Of a stretch of DNA of 64,000 nucleotides, positions 1 through 13,729 are shown one piece after another. The stretch is from assembly GCA_032821775.1 (NCBI GenBank), contig JAVLRN010000014.1, positions 558,001 through 622,000 on the forward strand. Direction: 5' to 3'. Source of the DNA: Sanguinoderma infundibulare. Taxonomy: Eukaryota; Basidiomycota; Agaricomycetes; Polyporales; Polyporaceae. A program made the translations under genes and the position numbers. Below the pieces are notes generated by a model, which was not told where the DNA came from, did no database searches, and saw only the letters and a program-made list of their open reading frames with translations. Every line of letters begins with the position of its first letter. Position 1 is the first letter of the stretch.

Positions 1-484
1 TCAATGCCACGCAGTAGCATTCAGCTCGAACGCGGTTACGCATGATGTATGTATGATATGAATCAAGGGAGCATTCCACAGGGACGTGTGCACCGATCGG
101 CGGACGCGCACGCTATCCAATATCTCGAGAGAATCCTTCCATCTAAACGTAAGTCCTTAAACAAACACCGTCTGCTTGAATAATTGTTTGTGTAAATCGC
201 TATAGAGTACAGCAACCATCGTCACTTATTGTCTAGCACCGTATCGGATAAATGTTCGATAAGGAGGTCATGGACTCGTAGGAACACTTCAATCGGGGGA
301 AGCGAGGCATTGGGATGCTACTGTGCGGACCGTCCGGGCTGGTCGAGAAGGGAACGGTTTGAGGAAGATGGGGTTCAAGGAGGGTGAGACTGTGCTCGGA
401 ATCTGAGTTGGGTGATATTACTGCAGGTTAATCTGGCCACAAACTTAAACGTACGAAGAGCAATGAAAACCTCGATGCATTGCG
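1..484. other. 3' flank of HET-A, no gene
   Basis: No coding sequence is supported here. The part from about 270 to 480 resembles the regions just downstream of HET-C (about 43120-43330) and HET-D (about 50110-50375): each has a G-rich run reading like gatggggttc-agg-agggtgag followed by a short T-rich stretch. The flank was therefore duplicated together with the HET genes. Confidence 0.5.
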
Positions 485-2400
485 TTACCGCGATACCTCC
501 TCAAAGCTCCCTCCCACCAGTGCGTGCTGAAACATGGCCTGCAGAAATGTCGTCGACGGGATGACAGTCCTCCCAATCACGGTGGTGATGGCACCTGTCC
601 TAGTTTGCGACGCGACCAGAAAACCTTGATAGTCGGTCAATGGCGATGCAATAAGCCGAAGCTCCTGCGGCGTTTGACGATGCGCTTCACCCTCATCCAG
701 GCGAACCACCGCGAGAATTTTGCCGACAGGCGTTGAGAGGACGCAAGGCGAGGCATGCGAAAGGATGACATCTGACGTGGTTAGCGACGTTCCACATATC
801 AGGCAGACGAGGAATCGCCGGAGCTCCTCCCCGAAAATGGCCTCCTGGACATCACTAGCATCGTCTGAGTGCTCTATGCCGTTGTGTGCAGCGCGACACA
901 GTATTTTGTGCCAGAGGTACCGCAGCACGCGCCCCCGCTCCGTGTGCATTTGATCCCTCGACATTCCCATGGTTGGGTCGAACGAGCGGGTGAGCGCCTT
1001 CTGCGTGTTGAAGTTCATCGTCTCCATACACATCTTGAGGATGTGCGGCACCTCCCGGTGGCCACTGGCAAGTTGTACGTCCTCGACCGTGACTTGTCTG
1101 CACAAGCAGTAGAGCTTTTCGGCTGCAGGTGATCTGACGAGTAACCACGCTCGCGGAATGATCATAACGCTGCCATACGCATCGCTGAGGTTGTCCGGCT
1201 GCTCGAGGATCCACGGCGCCATGCTCTCCGTCAGGGACGTCGCCGCTGAGCCTTTCATCATGCCAGCCGGGACTTTCGGTACGATGTGATAACATTGTTG
1301 AATCGGACCTTGACAGAGTGCATCCGCCACCAGTTGCGGGAACGTCATCGTGCGCATATCAGGGGGAGGGGTGTAGCCGTTTAAGTCCGGGAAAACAGCC
1401 AGGACGTAGTCACGGCATTTGGTCGTCGCCCGCCCACTTTCCCATGCTGAGTAAAGCGGCGCGTAGCTAGCAGCAGGGCCGATTCCGCCTCCGTACGTCG
1501 CCATGTCGAGGTGGCGCCTACCCATATCACAGTTCGTCAGGCCGACTGGAGAGCAAGAAAGCCTACTGACGGACGCACCGGTAGACAAGATCTAAATATA
1601 GCTTGCTGGCATTCGACCTGGGCTCAGCGGCGTCCTCGACCCCATGATACGCGAGTTTATCGCGCAGGAACTGAATGACGACCACAGTCTTCGTGGTAAA
1701 ATAGTCACTCATCCCTCTCGCATGCTCTTCATCAACTCGATTCTGCTTGCCAGGGCATGGTATGAGGTTCAGGGGGACTATGTCCAGGACCTTCCCATAC
1801 AGACCCTCCTGGCGCGTCCACACCCGCTCGAACCAGGGATCGAAGCACACCATGTGCGGCCCGCAAACCACGGTGTGAGCCACCGCCTTGCGTACGAACT
1901 TCTCGTCCGTCGCGCTGTCGTCGTCGCGCCAGTTCTTGCTATTCATGAGGTCCATGACGGTCGCATGCCAGTCGGCGCATATGGGGTGCTCCAGGAGCAC
2001 TTTGACGCAGCGGCTCGACTTGTAGACGTGGGGGATCGACATCAGCTGGTCTGCGATGCTGATTGTCGCGGACTCGGTCTGGTCGATGCAGAAGAGGTCC
2101 ATCCAGAACCAGTCGGAGCCGCAGATGTCGGGACGGCTGAGGATGGAGAGGATATCTCGTTTTTCGGGACTGAGCTTGACGACCCCTGGCGAAGGCCGGA
2201 CGGTGAGCTCGATCCTGCTTTCCGTGAAGTCCAATTCACGCACCAGGATGACCATCAACCACTATTTCCCTGACTGTCTCAGGAGTGCCCCATACGTGAG
2301 AGATCGCGATGTAATCGTCGTCGGTGGTCGCGTTCGGCTTGCGTTCGAGATACAGGGACTGATCTGTCCTCTGGCAGACACGAACAAGGTATATGTGCAT
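485..2400 (-). CDS. HET-domain protein (HET-A), apparently intact
   Basis: Predicted heterokaryon-incompatibility (HET) domain protein of 598 residues in three exons: 2400-2244, 2185-1579 and 1517-485, with introns of 58 and 61 bp that restore frame exactly. Exon 1 carries the first HET motif (ISHVWG, about residue 34), exon 2 the WMDLFCIDQ motif, the segment IPHVYKSSRCVKVLLE and FDPWFERVWTRQEG. These three blocks are the hallmark of the family, which in fungi triggers cell death on non-self recognition. The 345-residue C-terminal exon has no motif I recognise but is conserved in HET-C and HET-D. The start is the ATG of MHIYLVRV, because the paralogues begin MRISLVRV and MRIFLVRV. A further 5' exon cannot be excluded. 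The HET call is firm; the function of this copy is inferred. Confidence 0.85.
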
Positions 2401-2990
2401 GGTATGACTGAGGACGGTTGGATCGAAAGGGGATTGGCTCGGCAAACTCGATGGGATGTGTTGTGACCCGAAGGCAGATGATGGTAGAAGGGCCGTGGCG
2501 AACGCGTGGTCAGTACGGGCTGTGCTTCAAGCGCACGTCCGCTAGGGCGCGCGTCTGCGGAGACGGTGAGGTGCACTCGAGAGGCTGTAGGTCGGAAAGG
2601 ATTGATTGGTTCCTGACCGAAGAAGGTCGTCGGTATTTATGCTATTGTACGATGAGTGCATCCGGATCCTAGCAACCTACTGTTAATGCGCTGTGTAGAA
2701 GTCAGGTAGGCGGAGGTGAGAGCATGAATGGATAAAGATGTACGAATTACTGCAAATAAATCCGAGGTACGTTCGTGTGTACACAGCAGAGTTATGAAAG
2801 TATCTTATGAGGGGCGTGCTTACATGCGCGATATGTTCGATCATCTGTCGTCAGTCCAGTTCTTGCGCAACGCACTGTGAGCATCGTCAAATCCATGCAT
2901 GAGCGACGTCCTATGTATACAACGAGAACAAAACCGGGTACATCATCATCAACCGGAACACGATGTCCCCCGCGAGCTCAGACAACTGCG

Positions 2991-5635
<2,645 letters not shown>

Positions 5636-7117
5636 GTCGCGCACGTCGTCGTCGGTGCCGGAAGACAAACGCACCAATCAGCCGCCGGTCGCGCATCAAA
5701 TACGCGTCCGTCACACTCCACGCGTACTGTCACACCGCACGTGGTTCATACCACGTGGGACTGCACTTGTGGTCCGACTCGGTTTGCTCCTCTGCTTCCT
5801 GGCTTGTTCTGCGCGTCTGGAAACTGATCATTCTGCGGAACAGCTCACCAACGGGAACCCGTTTGCAAGAGTATCACAACCCATTCGGCTTCAAACAAAT
5901 TCAGAGCTTATTTAGGTACCTGCCATGGTTTGAATATTGGATCGGAACGACCGTTATGCATGTGAGTTGATGCCATATCCTCCAGCGATGCTGAGGAAGT
6001 TCGCAGTCTCTCGCAAGTGATCCCATTTGCCTCCAATTTCTATGAGACTCGTTGTTGTCCTTCACCGCGTGCATGTGCTCCCCGACTACCTGTGCAATCG
6101 AATGCCCCGCTTTCCCTCATGCTTCCTTCCCTCCTCTCCCTGCTGATGCGAACCGTACACATGACGCCAGCGTTGCGGAGTTTGGCATTTGCAAGTACTG
6201 ACTTACGCATTCATGACGTACTAGGGTGCCGCGCCGAACGACCATCTCCATCACATGCAATATCCCACCTGTCGCGGCCTGTCCCTAGTAAGTATGGTCC
6301 ACCCTGAGAGCTGATTGGCCAATGGTCGATCCTATACAATATTGCTGCAGGCCAATGTCCAACGCCAAGGTCCCCCTAGTCGTTCTCCCGTGTACAACTC
6401 GCCACTCCAGGTTCGATCTCTCGGAAGCACACAAACATATGCCTCATCATCCACAGCAGCACGACACCGCACCGAGCCCAGCCATACGTAACGCTCGCCG
6501 GAGATATTCAATCGAGCCGACGATGGAAGCCTTCGCTGATGCACCCTGCAGTGCTTCCACGCTCAGGGTCGCCCATCTTCGCGCACGTGGCTTGAGCTTC
6601 TCTCCCTTGTCGCAAATCCTTCTACCTCAGGCGAGCCTATCAGCCCACCCGCAGGCACCTTCTAGCCCCCTTCGTTCCTGCCTGCTACCCTCCCATCCTG
6701 ACAATGCACAAACCGCGCACGCTTAGCTGACCTTTACGACATTCGCCTGCGTCGCTCGCGACTGACGTTCGACAGCCGAACGACCCTGCCTACTCTATTT
6801 CCTCTTGCGCCCGCCCCACGCACATATAGATGCCTGGCAGCGAGCACCAGGGCCGTAGCGTCTCGCTCTGACCTCCATCTGGCCCAGACCTTCTAGGTCC
6901 CGCCGTACTCTTCGCTGCCGTCACCCTCTTGGGCCCGTAACCAGGTCTCTATAACCCGCAGCTCGAGGAGCGAAGCCCTCCTCGTCCGCTCGTTATCTCT
7001 TGCTTCCTACAGTCGCCACATCGCAATCCCCGCACCACACACGCTAGCAGTCTGTCCTGCAGCTGGCAGGCCTTCCTAGGAACCAACTCACACTCTGCGC
7101 TTGGGAACGGGCCGAGG
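5636..7117. other. Intergenic region between CHK1 and a divergent gene
   Basis: About 1.5 kb between two divergent genes. Only short open frames without recognisable motifs occur. The last 500 bp before 7118 are pyrimidine-rich on the plus strand, which fits a fungal promoter and 5' leader for the membrane-protein gene. No gene is supported. Confidence 0.4.
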
Positions 7118-9104
7118 ATGGTAAACTGGAAGGACCCCAACGTGGTCGCGTACGTCTTCTTTCTCTATGACCAACTCGCCGTCTTCTTGCTCGGCTTCTT
7201 CGGGTACGTACGCCTCCGCACAACCCCCCCTCCCCCCTCACCCCCTCGCGGACGCTGAGCCTCACGATTGCGCTCATAATGCAGAACCCAGTTTGTGAGC
7301 ACCTTGAACGTCGAGTGGGAGCTCATCGCGCGCAAGCGCGTCTTCCGGATCGTGCACATCCCCTACCTCCTCGCGCGCTACATCACATTGACTGCGCTGC
7401 TGTTCTTGTGCGTGCGCATCCCTCCTTCGCCTTCCAGGCTAGGTCGCGCTGACATCTGCGCCAATTCTGTGGCAGCGTGATCTCAGGACGTGTCAAAATC
7501 CGTATATCCTGCGACCGTGCGTACCAACACCTTCCCTTTGAATAATGACACGCTGCTGACTCCAAGCGCGAACAGCGGCCTATCGGATCTTCGCAGTGCG
7601 TGGCCGTCCACAAATATCGTAACCATTCCCTCTCATTCTTCCCCTGTAGAGTCTAGGTTGTCTCGCGAGCACCTTCGCGAGCTTCATCATCTGTTCCCGA
7701 CCGTACGTTACGCGCGCCTTTACATCACCGTCCAGTACCTCACATATTGTTCTCACTACTCTAGGGTCGCCATATTCTGGACACTCAAATGCCACGGACC
7801 GCTGTACTTCCTGTTGTTTGGCGCGCTCATCCAAGGCTGTCTGATGGTCTCCCGTGCGTCCTCATCCGACTCTTTCCCTCCTAGTCCTCTCCGCTGACGT
7901 CGTATGTGCGCCGTCTGCTGCAGAGGGCATCTGGACCGTGCGCGCCCGCTGGGATGATGCTACCACCTCATGCACAGTCGTCACCTGGCACGCCACCTTC
8001 CTCGCGCTGTATTATCTTTACAGTTCGTCCCTCTATCACCCCTCTGAGGCGCACATCCCTCACCGACGATGCACGAACAGCGTTCGTATACGACCTCCTC
8101 ATCATGCTTGCCACCGTCTGGGCCGTGCGGCGCGTGCACGAGGAGCAGAGTGGCCGCAGGTGGTCCGTCGGCGACGTCCTATGCGTGCAGGGCTTAGGGT
8201 ACGTCCTCGCGACGTGCACCGCGAACATGCCCGTCGCCGTCCTCGCGTTCGCGAACCTGAACGGTACGCGCGCGCTTTCCCTCCGAGTCTTGCGTGACGT
8301 GTTCTGACGTGTGCTTCGGCAGCGGGGATGGACGTGCTGCTCTCCCTTCCCGCGATGACAATCAGGTACGTTCTTCGCCCTCCCCATCCTCCTCCGCTCC
8401 ACATCCTCCTCTGCGCGAGGCTCACCTAACGCGCCACAGCGTGATCGCGTCCTCGCTCGCGTTCCTCGGCCTCGAAGACATCAGAACCAAGTCCAAGCCC
8501 GCGGCCGATGCGTCCACGCACTCAGACGCGCTCTCCTCCGAGGGCAGCTCAAGCTCGCGGCGCTTCCCCGCAACACGGACGAGCTCCGGCCTCGTCACGA
8601 CGCACATCCCCATGCATCTATCGTGAGTCACAATGTTCCTGCACACGTCCCCTTCGAATCGACTGGATGGTTCTCGTCCATTCCTTCCTCTGCTCGCGCT
8701 CGCTTCTTTCCACACGCCTGCGCGTCCGTGCGGGGCGCATCGCGCGAGGATCCGAACGTTTCTATTTTTGAGTTTGATTCGAGCGTGGTTCGGGCCTGGA
8801 CGTGGACTGTGACTAGGGAAGGGCCTACATAGGATCCGAAGCATGGTCGCGCCCAGGTAGAACTTCTGCTCGAGCCACATCGACATTGCCCACTGACATT
8901 GACCCTCTGCATCATCCTGCGCGTGTGCTCACGCTCTCCCCGCCTTTTCGTGCCAGGGCAATCCAGGGCGGGGACTCGGTGCCCGAGTTTGACCCCGCGA
9001 CGATCGGCATCGTCTTTGCCGACCTCGACGACAGCAAGACCGACGTGGAGCGGGGGCCTGGAGCGGCAGCGGCTAGCCTCGCGCTGGGTCTTGGACGAGT
9101 GTGA
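7118..9104 (+). CDS. Seven-helix integral membrane protein, DUF6533-like
   Basis: Begins MVNWKDPNVVAYVFFLYDQ and is read through about nine small exons. The N-terminal part has the layout of the basidiomycete DUF6533 family: a first helix followed by YDQL, then WELIARKRVFRIVHIPYLLARY and a second helix. Further hydrophobic segments are RVAIFWTLKCHGPLYFLLFG with its extension, VVTWHATFLALYYLY, VYDLLIMLATVWAV and LCVQGLGYVLATCTANMPVA. The tail after about 8480 is hydrophilic and Ser-rich, then acidic, ending LALGLGRV at the TGA at 9102-9104. This fits a plasma- or endomembrane protein of unknown function; DUF6533 proteins are greatly expanded in Agaricomycetes and uncharacterised. Exon borders are approximate. 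Confidence 0.7.
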
Positions 9105-9820
9105 GAAACGTCGGGATGCGGAGGACGTTGGTCGGACGGTCCTAGGCGGTCCCGGAACTTAACTTTTGATGTGCTTCTCATGTGGTGTTACAGTCGCGGC
9201 CCGTTGTACTTGCTATGTAGCCGCTCTTGGCGTCTTGCACGGAGCGCACGGTCTTTCGTGGATTGTCGTCCGTCCGAGGCGTGCGGCTATGCTATGCACG
9301 TGCATTAATGTATTGTGGTTTGGGGCTCTTCGCGAATCGCCGCCTGGTGCTGTGCTATGTATTACTAGTAAGGCTGTGGTCAAGTTCGGCCATGCGACCT
9401 TCCCGTTATCTGACTCAGGAATGCCTAACTGCCACTGCGTTCAAGTCAAGGAGAAGTCAGAACGCGCTCCCGGGTGTGTTTGCACTGGCTGGTCGGACGT
9501 GATTGTTCTACGGCACAGGTTTTCCCCTTGTCTAGAATGCACTCCCAACAGGTGCCGTCGACTTGGGCTGTGGCTTGTCCAACTACAGCAGCACATGCCT
9601 GATAGAGTGTCGTGACGCTCAGGTTCACTGTATCCGCCTTCTTTTGCTGGACTGCACATATAAAACTCAATGGGAACTTGATAGGACCATCACTGGTCGT
9701 CACGTATACACCGACCCTGTGCAGGTCCTCCCCCCACCTCCTCCACCTCACTCTCATACGTACCCCTCTACCGCGATCCCTACTTCGGCGCGATCATTCC
9801 GGTTCGAGAACAACCAACCG
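9105..9820. other. Intergenic region
   Basis: No supported gene. The reading frame of the next gene is open upstream of its chosen ATG back to about 9560 but has no in-frame ATG there, so an upstream exon or leader is possible. Confidence 0.35.
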
Positions 9821-10589
9821 ATGGGCATGTCGCCAACACAGCTTGAACTCCCCCAAGGGTTGTTCATGCTGCCGTCCGAGGCGGATGGCACGGCAGGTGC
9901 GCTGAGCTCGTACCACCAGCGTGGCAGCGCCATGCCTGCGGCTCTCAACTCTCCGTCCCCTCAGCCTCAGCCTTTTGCGGTGAGTCTCGAAGGATTCCTT
10001 TATACAGACGTTCAGCCAACGAACTTCATCTATTCCAGTATGAAGAGTTGCGACAAACCCCTTACCAATCTCGACAGTCAAACGGTACCTGGAGTCGACA
10101 ACACGGTATCAGTTTCGAGCCAGATGGCGACCTCGTTTCCCGCGCAATCAGGGGCAAGCGGCTGACGGACTTGCCGGACAACAAACGCTGTGCATTCCCC
10201 GATGTCGAGGTCGGCCAAAAGCTGTCCTGGCGATTTCATGTTCGTAGATCTAGTTCCTGCACATGGTATCCTCGTTGGCTGACAACTGTCGGGTTTCCAC
10301 CAACAGTTCGATGGTTTCCCTGAGTGGCAGAAGCGATTCAATGTCCTGAACAGCAAGAAGGAGCAACCCACCGTCGAACGTTTGGTGGTGGAAACCGCGA
10401 AAGCCTTGCATTGCTTCAAGGTGAGGGATGTTCGATGATAATTCGTCAGATTCTGGCTGATTAAATTTTGGATAGGATTCACTCGACGGGAAGCAGTTCC
10501 CTTACCACCTGGACAACCTCGTCATCCTCGATATCACGCTCGTCTCCCAAGCGAGCATCCAACCGCGGATTGGTGTCTTGTCCGATTGA
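9821..10589 (+). CDS. Unrecognised protein, paralogue 1 of a three-member family
   Basis: Four exons. The first (from MGMSPTQLELPQ) is Pro/Gln/Ser-rich and ends PQPQPFA; the second runs YEELRQTPYQSRQSNG to LSWRFH; the third FDGFPEWQKRFNVLN to KALHCFK; the last DSLDGKQFPYHLDN to SDstop at 10587-10589. The C-terminus LVILDITLVSQASIQPRIGV aligns with the ends of the genes at 12194-13367 and 18756-20246, showing common descent. The exon layout (a block ending in a hydrophobic strand, a 40-residue block, a final 35-residue block) is shared too. I recognise no known domain and no signal peptide. The start is uncertain and may lie upstream across an intron. Confidence 0.6.
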
Positions 10590-12193
10590 ACTATGATTTA
10601 CATACAAAACTCTGACGTGGCCGATTTCCATGCCGCGCAAAAATCGCACGCTCTTCCTGTTTCGTGCCATTCGTCCCTCTTGCTGGCAATGTTCCTTTAG
10701 TCCTATTGCGTATACGGGGTTAGTATACATACGAAGCGTATTCTATGCGCATGTGTCGTCATTCTCACCTATCAACTTTCCCTTCGAGTCTCAAGGCCCT
10801 TCGACGGGTCCGGCCGAGAAATTTGTGCTTGATCTCCCGGTACGTTGTCTGAGTGAAACGATTTGAATGCAGGGTGTGCGCATCTTGACCTGCCAGATGG
10901 TGATCCTGCTTAGTGCATGTAGTTCTGTAGGACGAGAGAGCGATGGAAGGCTCAGAACAAGCCCGACGGCCATCTCCGACGAGCCTGACTCATCGGCAAC
11001 TCCGAGTCGTTTGCCACTCCGAAAATGCAGTGCTGAGCGGAGTGTAGATGTAATGCGAGGAAGCATTATCGGAGATCGAATATTGGAATCCACTAACAGC
11101 ACAGCTGCATCGGCTCTCTTCCACCGACCGTCCCTCGGCTGCCGTCATGATTCACAGTGCCGCCACGAGAGAGGTGTTGTTTTTAGTAATACCTGTGTCT
11201 CATGAAACACGCTGAAATGTTACTGACGCAGATACCCGAACCAACCACTCGTCTTAAACGTGTCTCTTCAAGCCATCCCCATTTCGACTGTCGGACCCCG
11301 GCGGTGCCAGGGAGGTGCCACTCGCGCCGATCGATGGTCACTACCAGTATTTACATCAACATTAGTGTGTCAATGCCGTCATGACCGCTGGGGACGGAAC
11401 ATGCTGATAGTAGTTTTTAGGCTGTCCGCCTTGTGTTAGTGGTCTAAGCGCCGGCATGGCCCCAAGCAGCGGCTTCTGTTTGGCAACAATGAACCGAGTC
11501 CTATGCGTGGCGTCTCCACAGGACTTACTATCGTATGCAACTTCGAACGCTCAACTTTCCCGCTCTCTCGGAGCCTTTTCTCGGACACATCCAAAATGTA
11601 ATCAACAGCTCCGACTTGTGCCGCGGTGCCCTCTATCCCTATAGTACGTGTGGCGTTAGTTTGCTATTCAGATTTAGCGTTTTAGCCATCTCGTATGATG
11701 TGGCATGTGTACTATATCTCGGTTTCGTTGGGATCCCGAGGATATCCCTCTCAGCTTCAACTTGCGGCCTCCATTCTGCCGGCGACGTCTGAAACTGATG
11801 ATAGCCACAAATTAGGCAAGTAGCACTCATCTTTGCAAGCATACGCTGCCACTCATCCTGTGCATATTGGCTGGTGGATACCACTTTGCAGCATTACCGT
11901 TCAAACTGCTTTTGTGCCGCAGGTTTGTTTCGTGCTCCTCCGTCGTGCTTGGACCTCGCCGCCACCTGCGAGGCTGGGCGCCGGCTATGTCATGACTTGA
12001 TGCAACAACATTCCGGTCTCCGGCTCACTTGCCAGTATTGTTCTGGTCGCCCACGTCATCTCCCTGAAGCTCCGAGGAGTGTCTCGCTAGGTATCCCTTG
12101 TCTTTGTGTCTTGGACTATTGTTCCGCTCCGTCGAAGATATCGTGCAAGCCCGGTCGGAAGGATGGATTTCTTGCCATCCAACCCCGTAACTG
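10590..12193. other. Region between two paralogues, no clear gene
   Basis: Short open frames only. A stretch at 11535-11640 (MQLRTLNFPALSEPFLGHI and on) could be an early exon of the next gene or a relic of another copy, but no splice path to the following exons was convincing. Confidence 0.3.
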
Positions 12194-13367
12194 ATGCTCC
12201 GAGCTCAGTTAGATATCTTTCCGTTCACCAGACAGTATATGAACCAGCAGACCGAAGATGCCTCTCCCCAAGCCAAGCTCAGCAGCCTCATCTACGCCCT
12301 TCACATCATGGACAGCGAACTTAACAACGCTCTGCGACTTCCCTCGAGGATAGCGGTGAGTTTTGTATTACTATGCGATGCTTGTCGACGCTCACCTCGC
12401 CTTCAGCCCCGTCAGGTCTCGCAGTATGCTGAAGTAATTGATATAGACGGCAAGACCTACCATGGGCCAACGGTGGGTACATTCTTACTACATTTGTGGA
12501 ATCAACTCGCTTAAACGTCAACCTGTCCAGGTCAATCACCCGTTCCGGGCTGGCGCATTGCTCCTGTGCGCAAACAATTCGGAGGAAATATACGTCAGCA
12601 ACGGACGGGAGTGGCTGTTGGCTAATCCTAGCCTTCGTGGTTGCTATCAATACGACGTAAGTGTGTCACCACATCTCTCGCGGACGATCCGTGTGTTAAG
12701 CACATGGACTCGGCATGCCCATTATTAGCCATCCGTCAATATCAGGGTAAGGCCGAAGGCTCGTATATGCGTGCATTCACGTGTGTACTAACTAGCTTCT
12801 GCAGGTCTTGCCGCACAGACCGTACCGGCGTGGGAGGGTGTCCACCGATGAGGAAGAAGTGCTGTATAACGTTTCGATGGGCTTGCTGGAGCACGACGGG
12901 AATGCCGTGATCAACGCCCACATCCCTGCCTTCACTGGTACCCTCGCCACCAAGAAGAAGGCATCGATTCGGTACGAGGTGAGCATCGGAAGACTGCTTG
13001 TAGTAACTCGACTGCTGTTTGTTGGCTGACTGCGTTCGGGTTTCGTGTCCCTGCAGTTCGCAGATTGGCCGAATCCCGAGGGGAACGGGCAGGTCAATTT
13101 TGAGCGTCAGGGTGTGCCCATTACCCGTGGCGAGCTGGCGTTCGTCATCGCACAGGACGTCAAGAACCATATCGTACGTGTTAGTGTATTCGGTTCGTGA
13201 ATTCTAGGCTTACCTGTCCCTTCTTGTGACAGATCAAGATGAAGGAACGCGGGACGCCTCTCAGGATCGGCAGCAAGGAGATCATGCACTTTGAGCTGGT
13301 CTTGATTAGCGTCAAGCGAGTGGCGGAAGGGAGCGTGCAAGCAGTCATTGGCATCAAGGGTCATTGA
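12194..13367 (+). CDS. Unrecognised protein, paralogue 2 of a three-member family
   Basis: Read as about six exons: LRAQLDIFPFTRQYMNQQ to LRLPSRIAV, SQYAEVIDIDGKTYHGPT, VNHPFRAGALLLCANN to CYQYD, VLPHRPYRRGRVSTDEEE to ASIRYE, FADWPNPEGNGQVNFERQ to VKNHI, and IKMKERGTPLRIGSKE to the TGA at 13365-13367. The end LVLISVKRVAEGSVQAVIGI matches paralogue 3 (LVLLRVDHVSKGSIQPIIGI) and paralogue 1. It lies in the same direction as paralogue 1, 1.6 kb downstream, which fits tandem duplication. No known domain is recognised. The ATG at 12194 may not be the true start, since an acceptor-like CTCAG lies just inside the exon. Confidence 0.6.
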
Positions 13368-13729
13368 GACGCATGAGCGACATGCTACGCGCGAGGTCCC
13401 TACACTGCACCCGTCCATAGCTTTTGCGCTTGTGCTGTACTTCTTGAGTATTTCTTGGTATAGTTCGCCGCATTACTGTATTGTATTCTATTTGTTGTAC
13501 TGTATTGCATTCGTCAGACGAATCAGTGGACTCGGCCTCTTTCGGTTTGACTGTCCCCGTCTTCGGCCCCGGCTTCTCTCGTAACTTCAGCGTGGGATGA
13601 CATATCTCGATTGCCCTCACAGTCCACTTGGGTGAATCGCCAACGTTTATTATCAACCAATACACAAGCAACACAAGCGTTCCATTCCGAGCCGTCTTCA
13701 CGAATTGCGTACCGCGTACCGCATCAGGC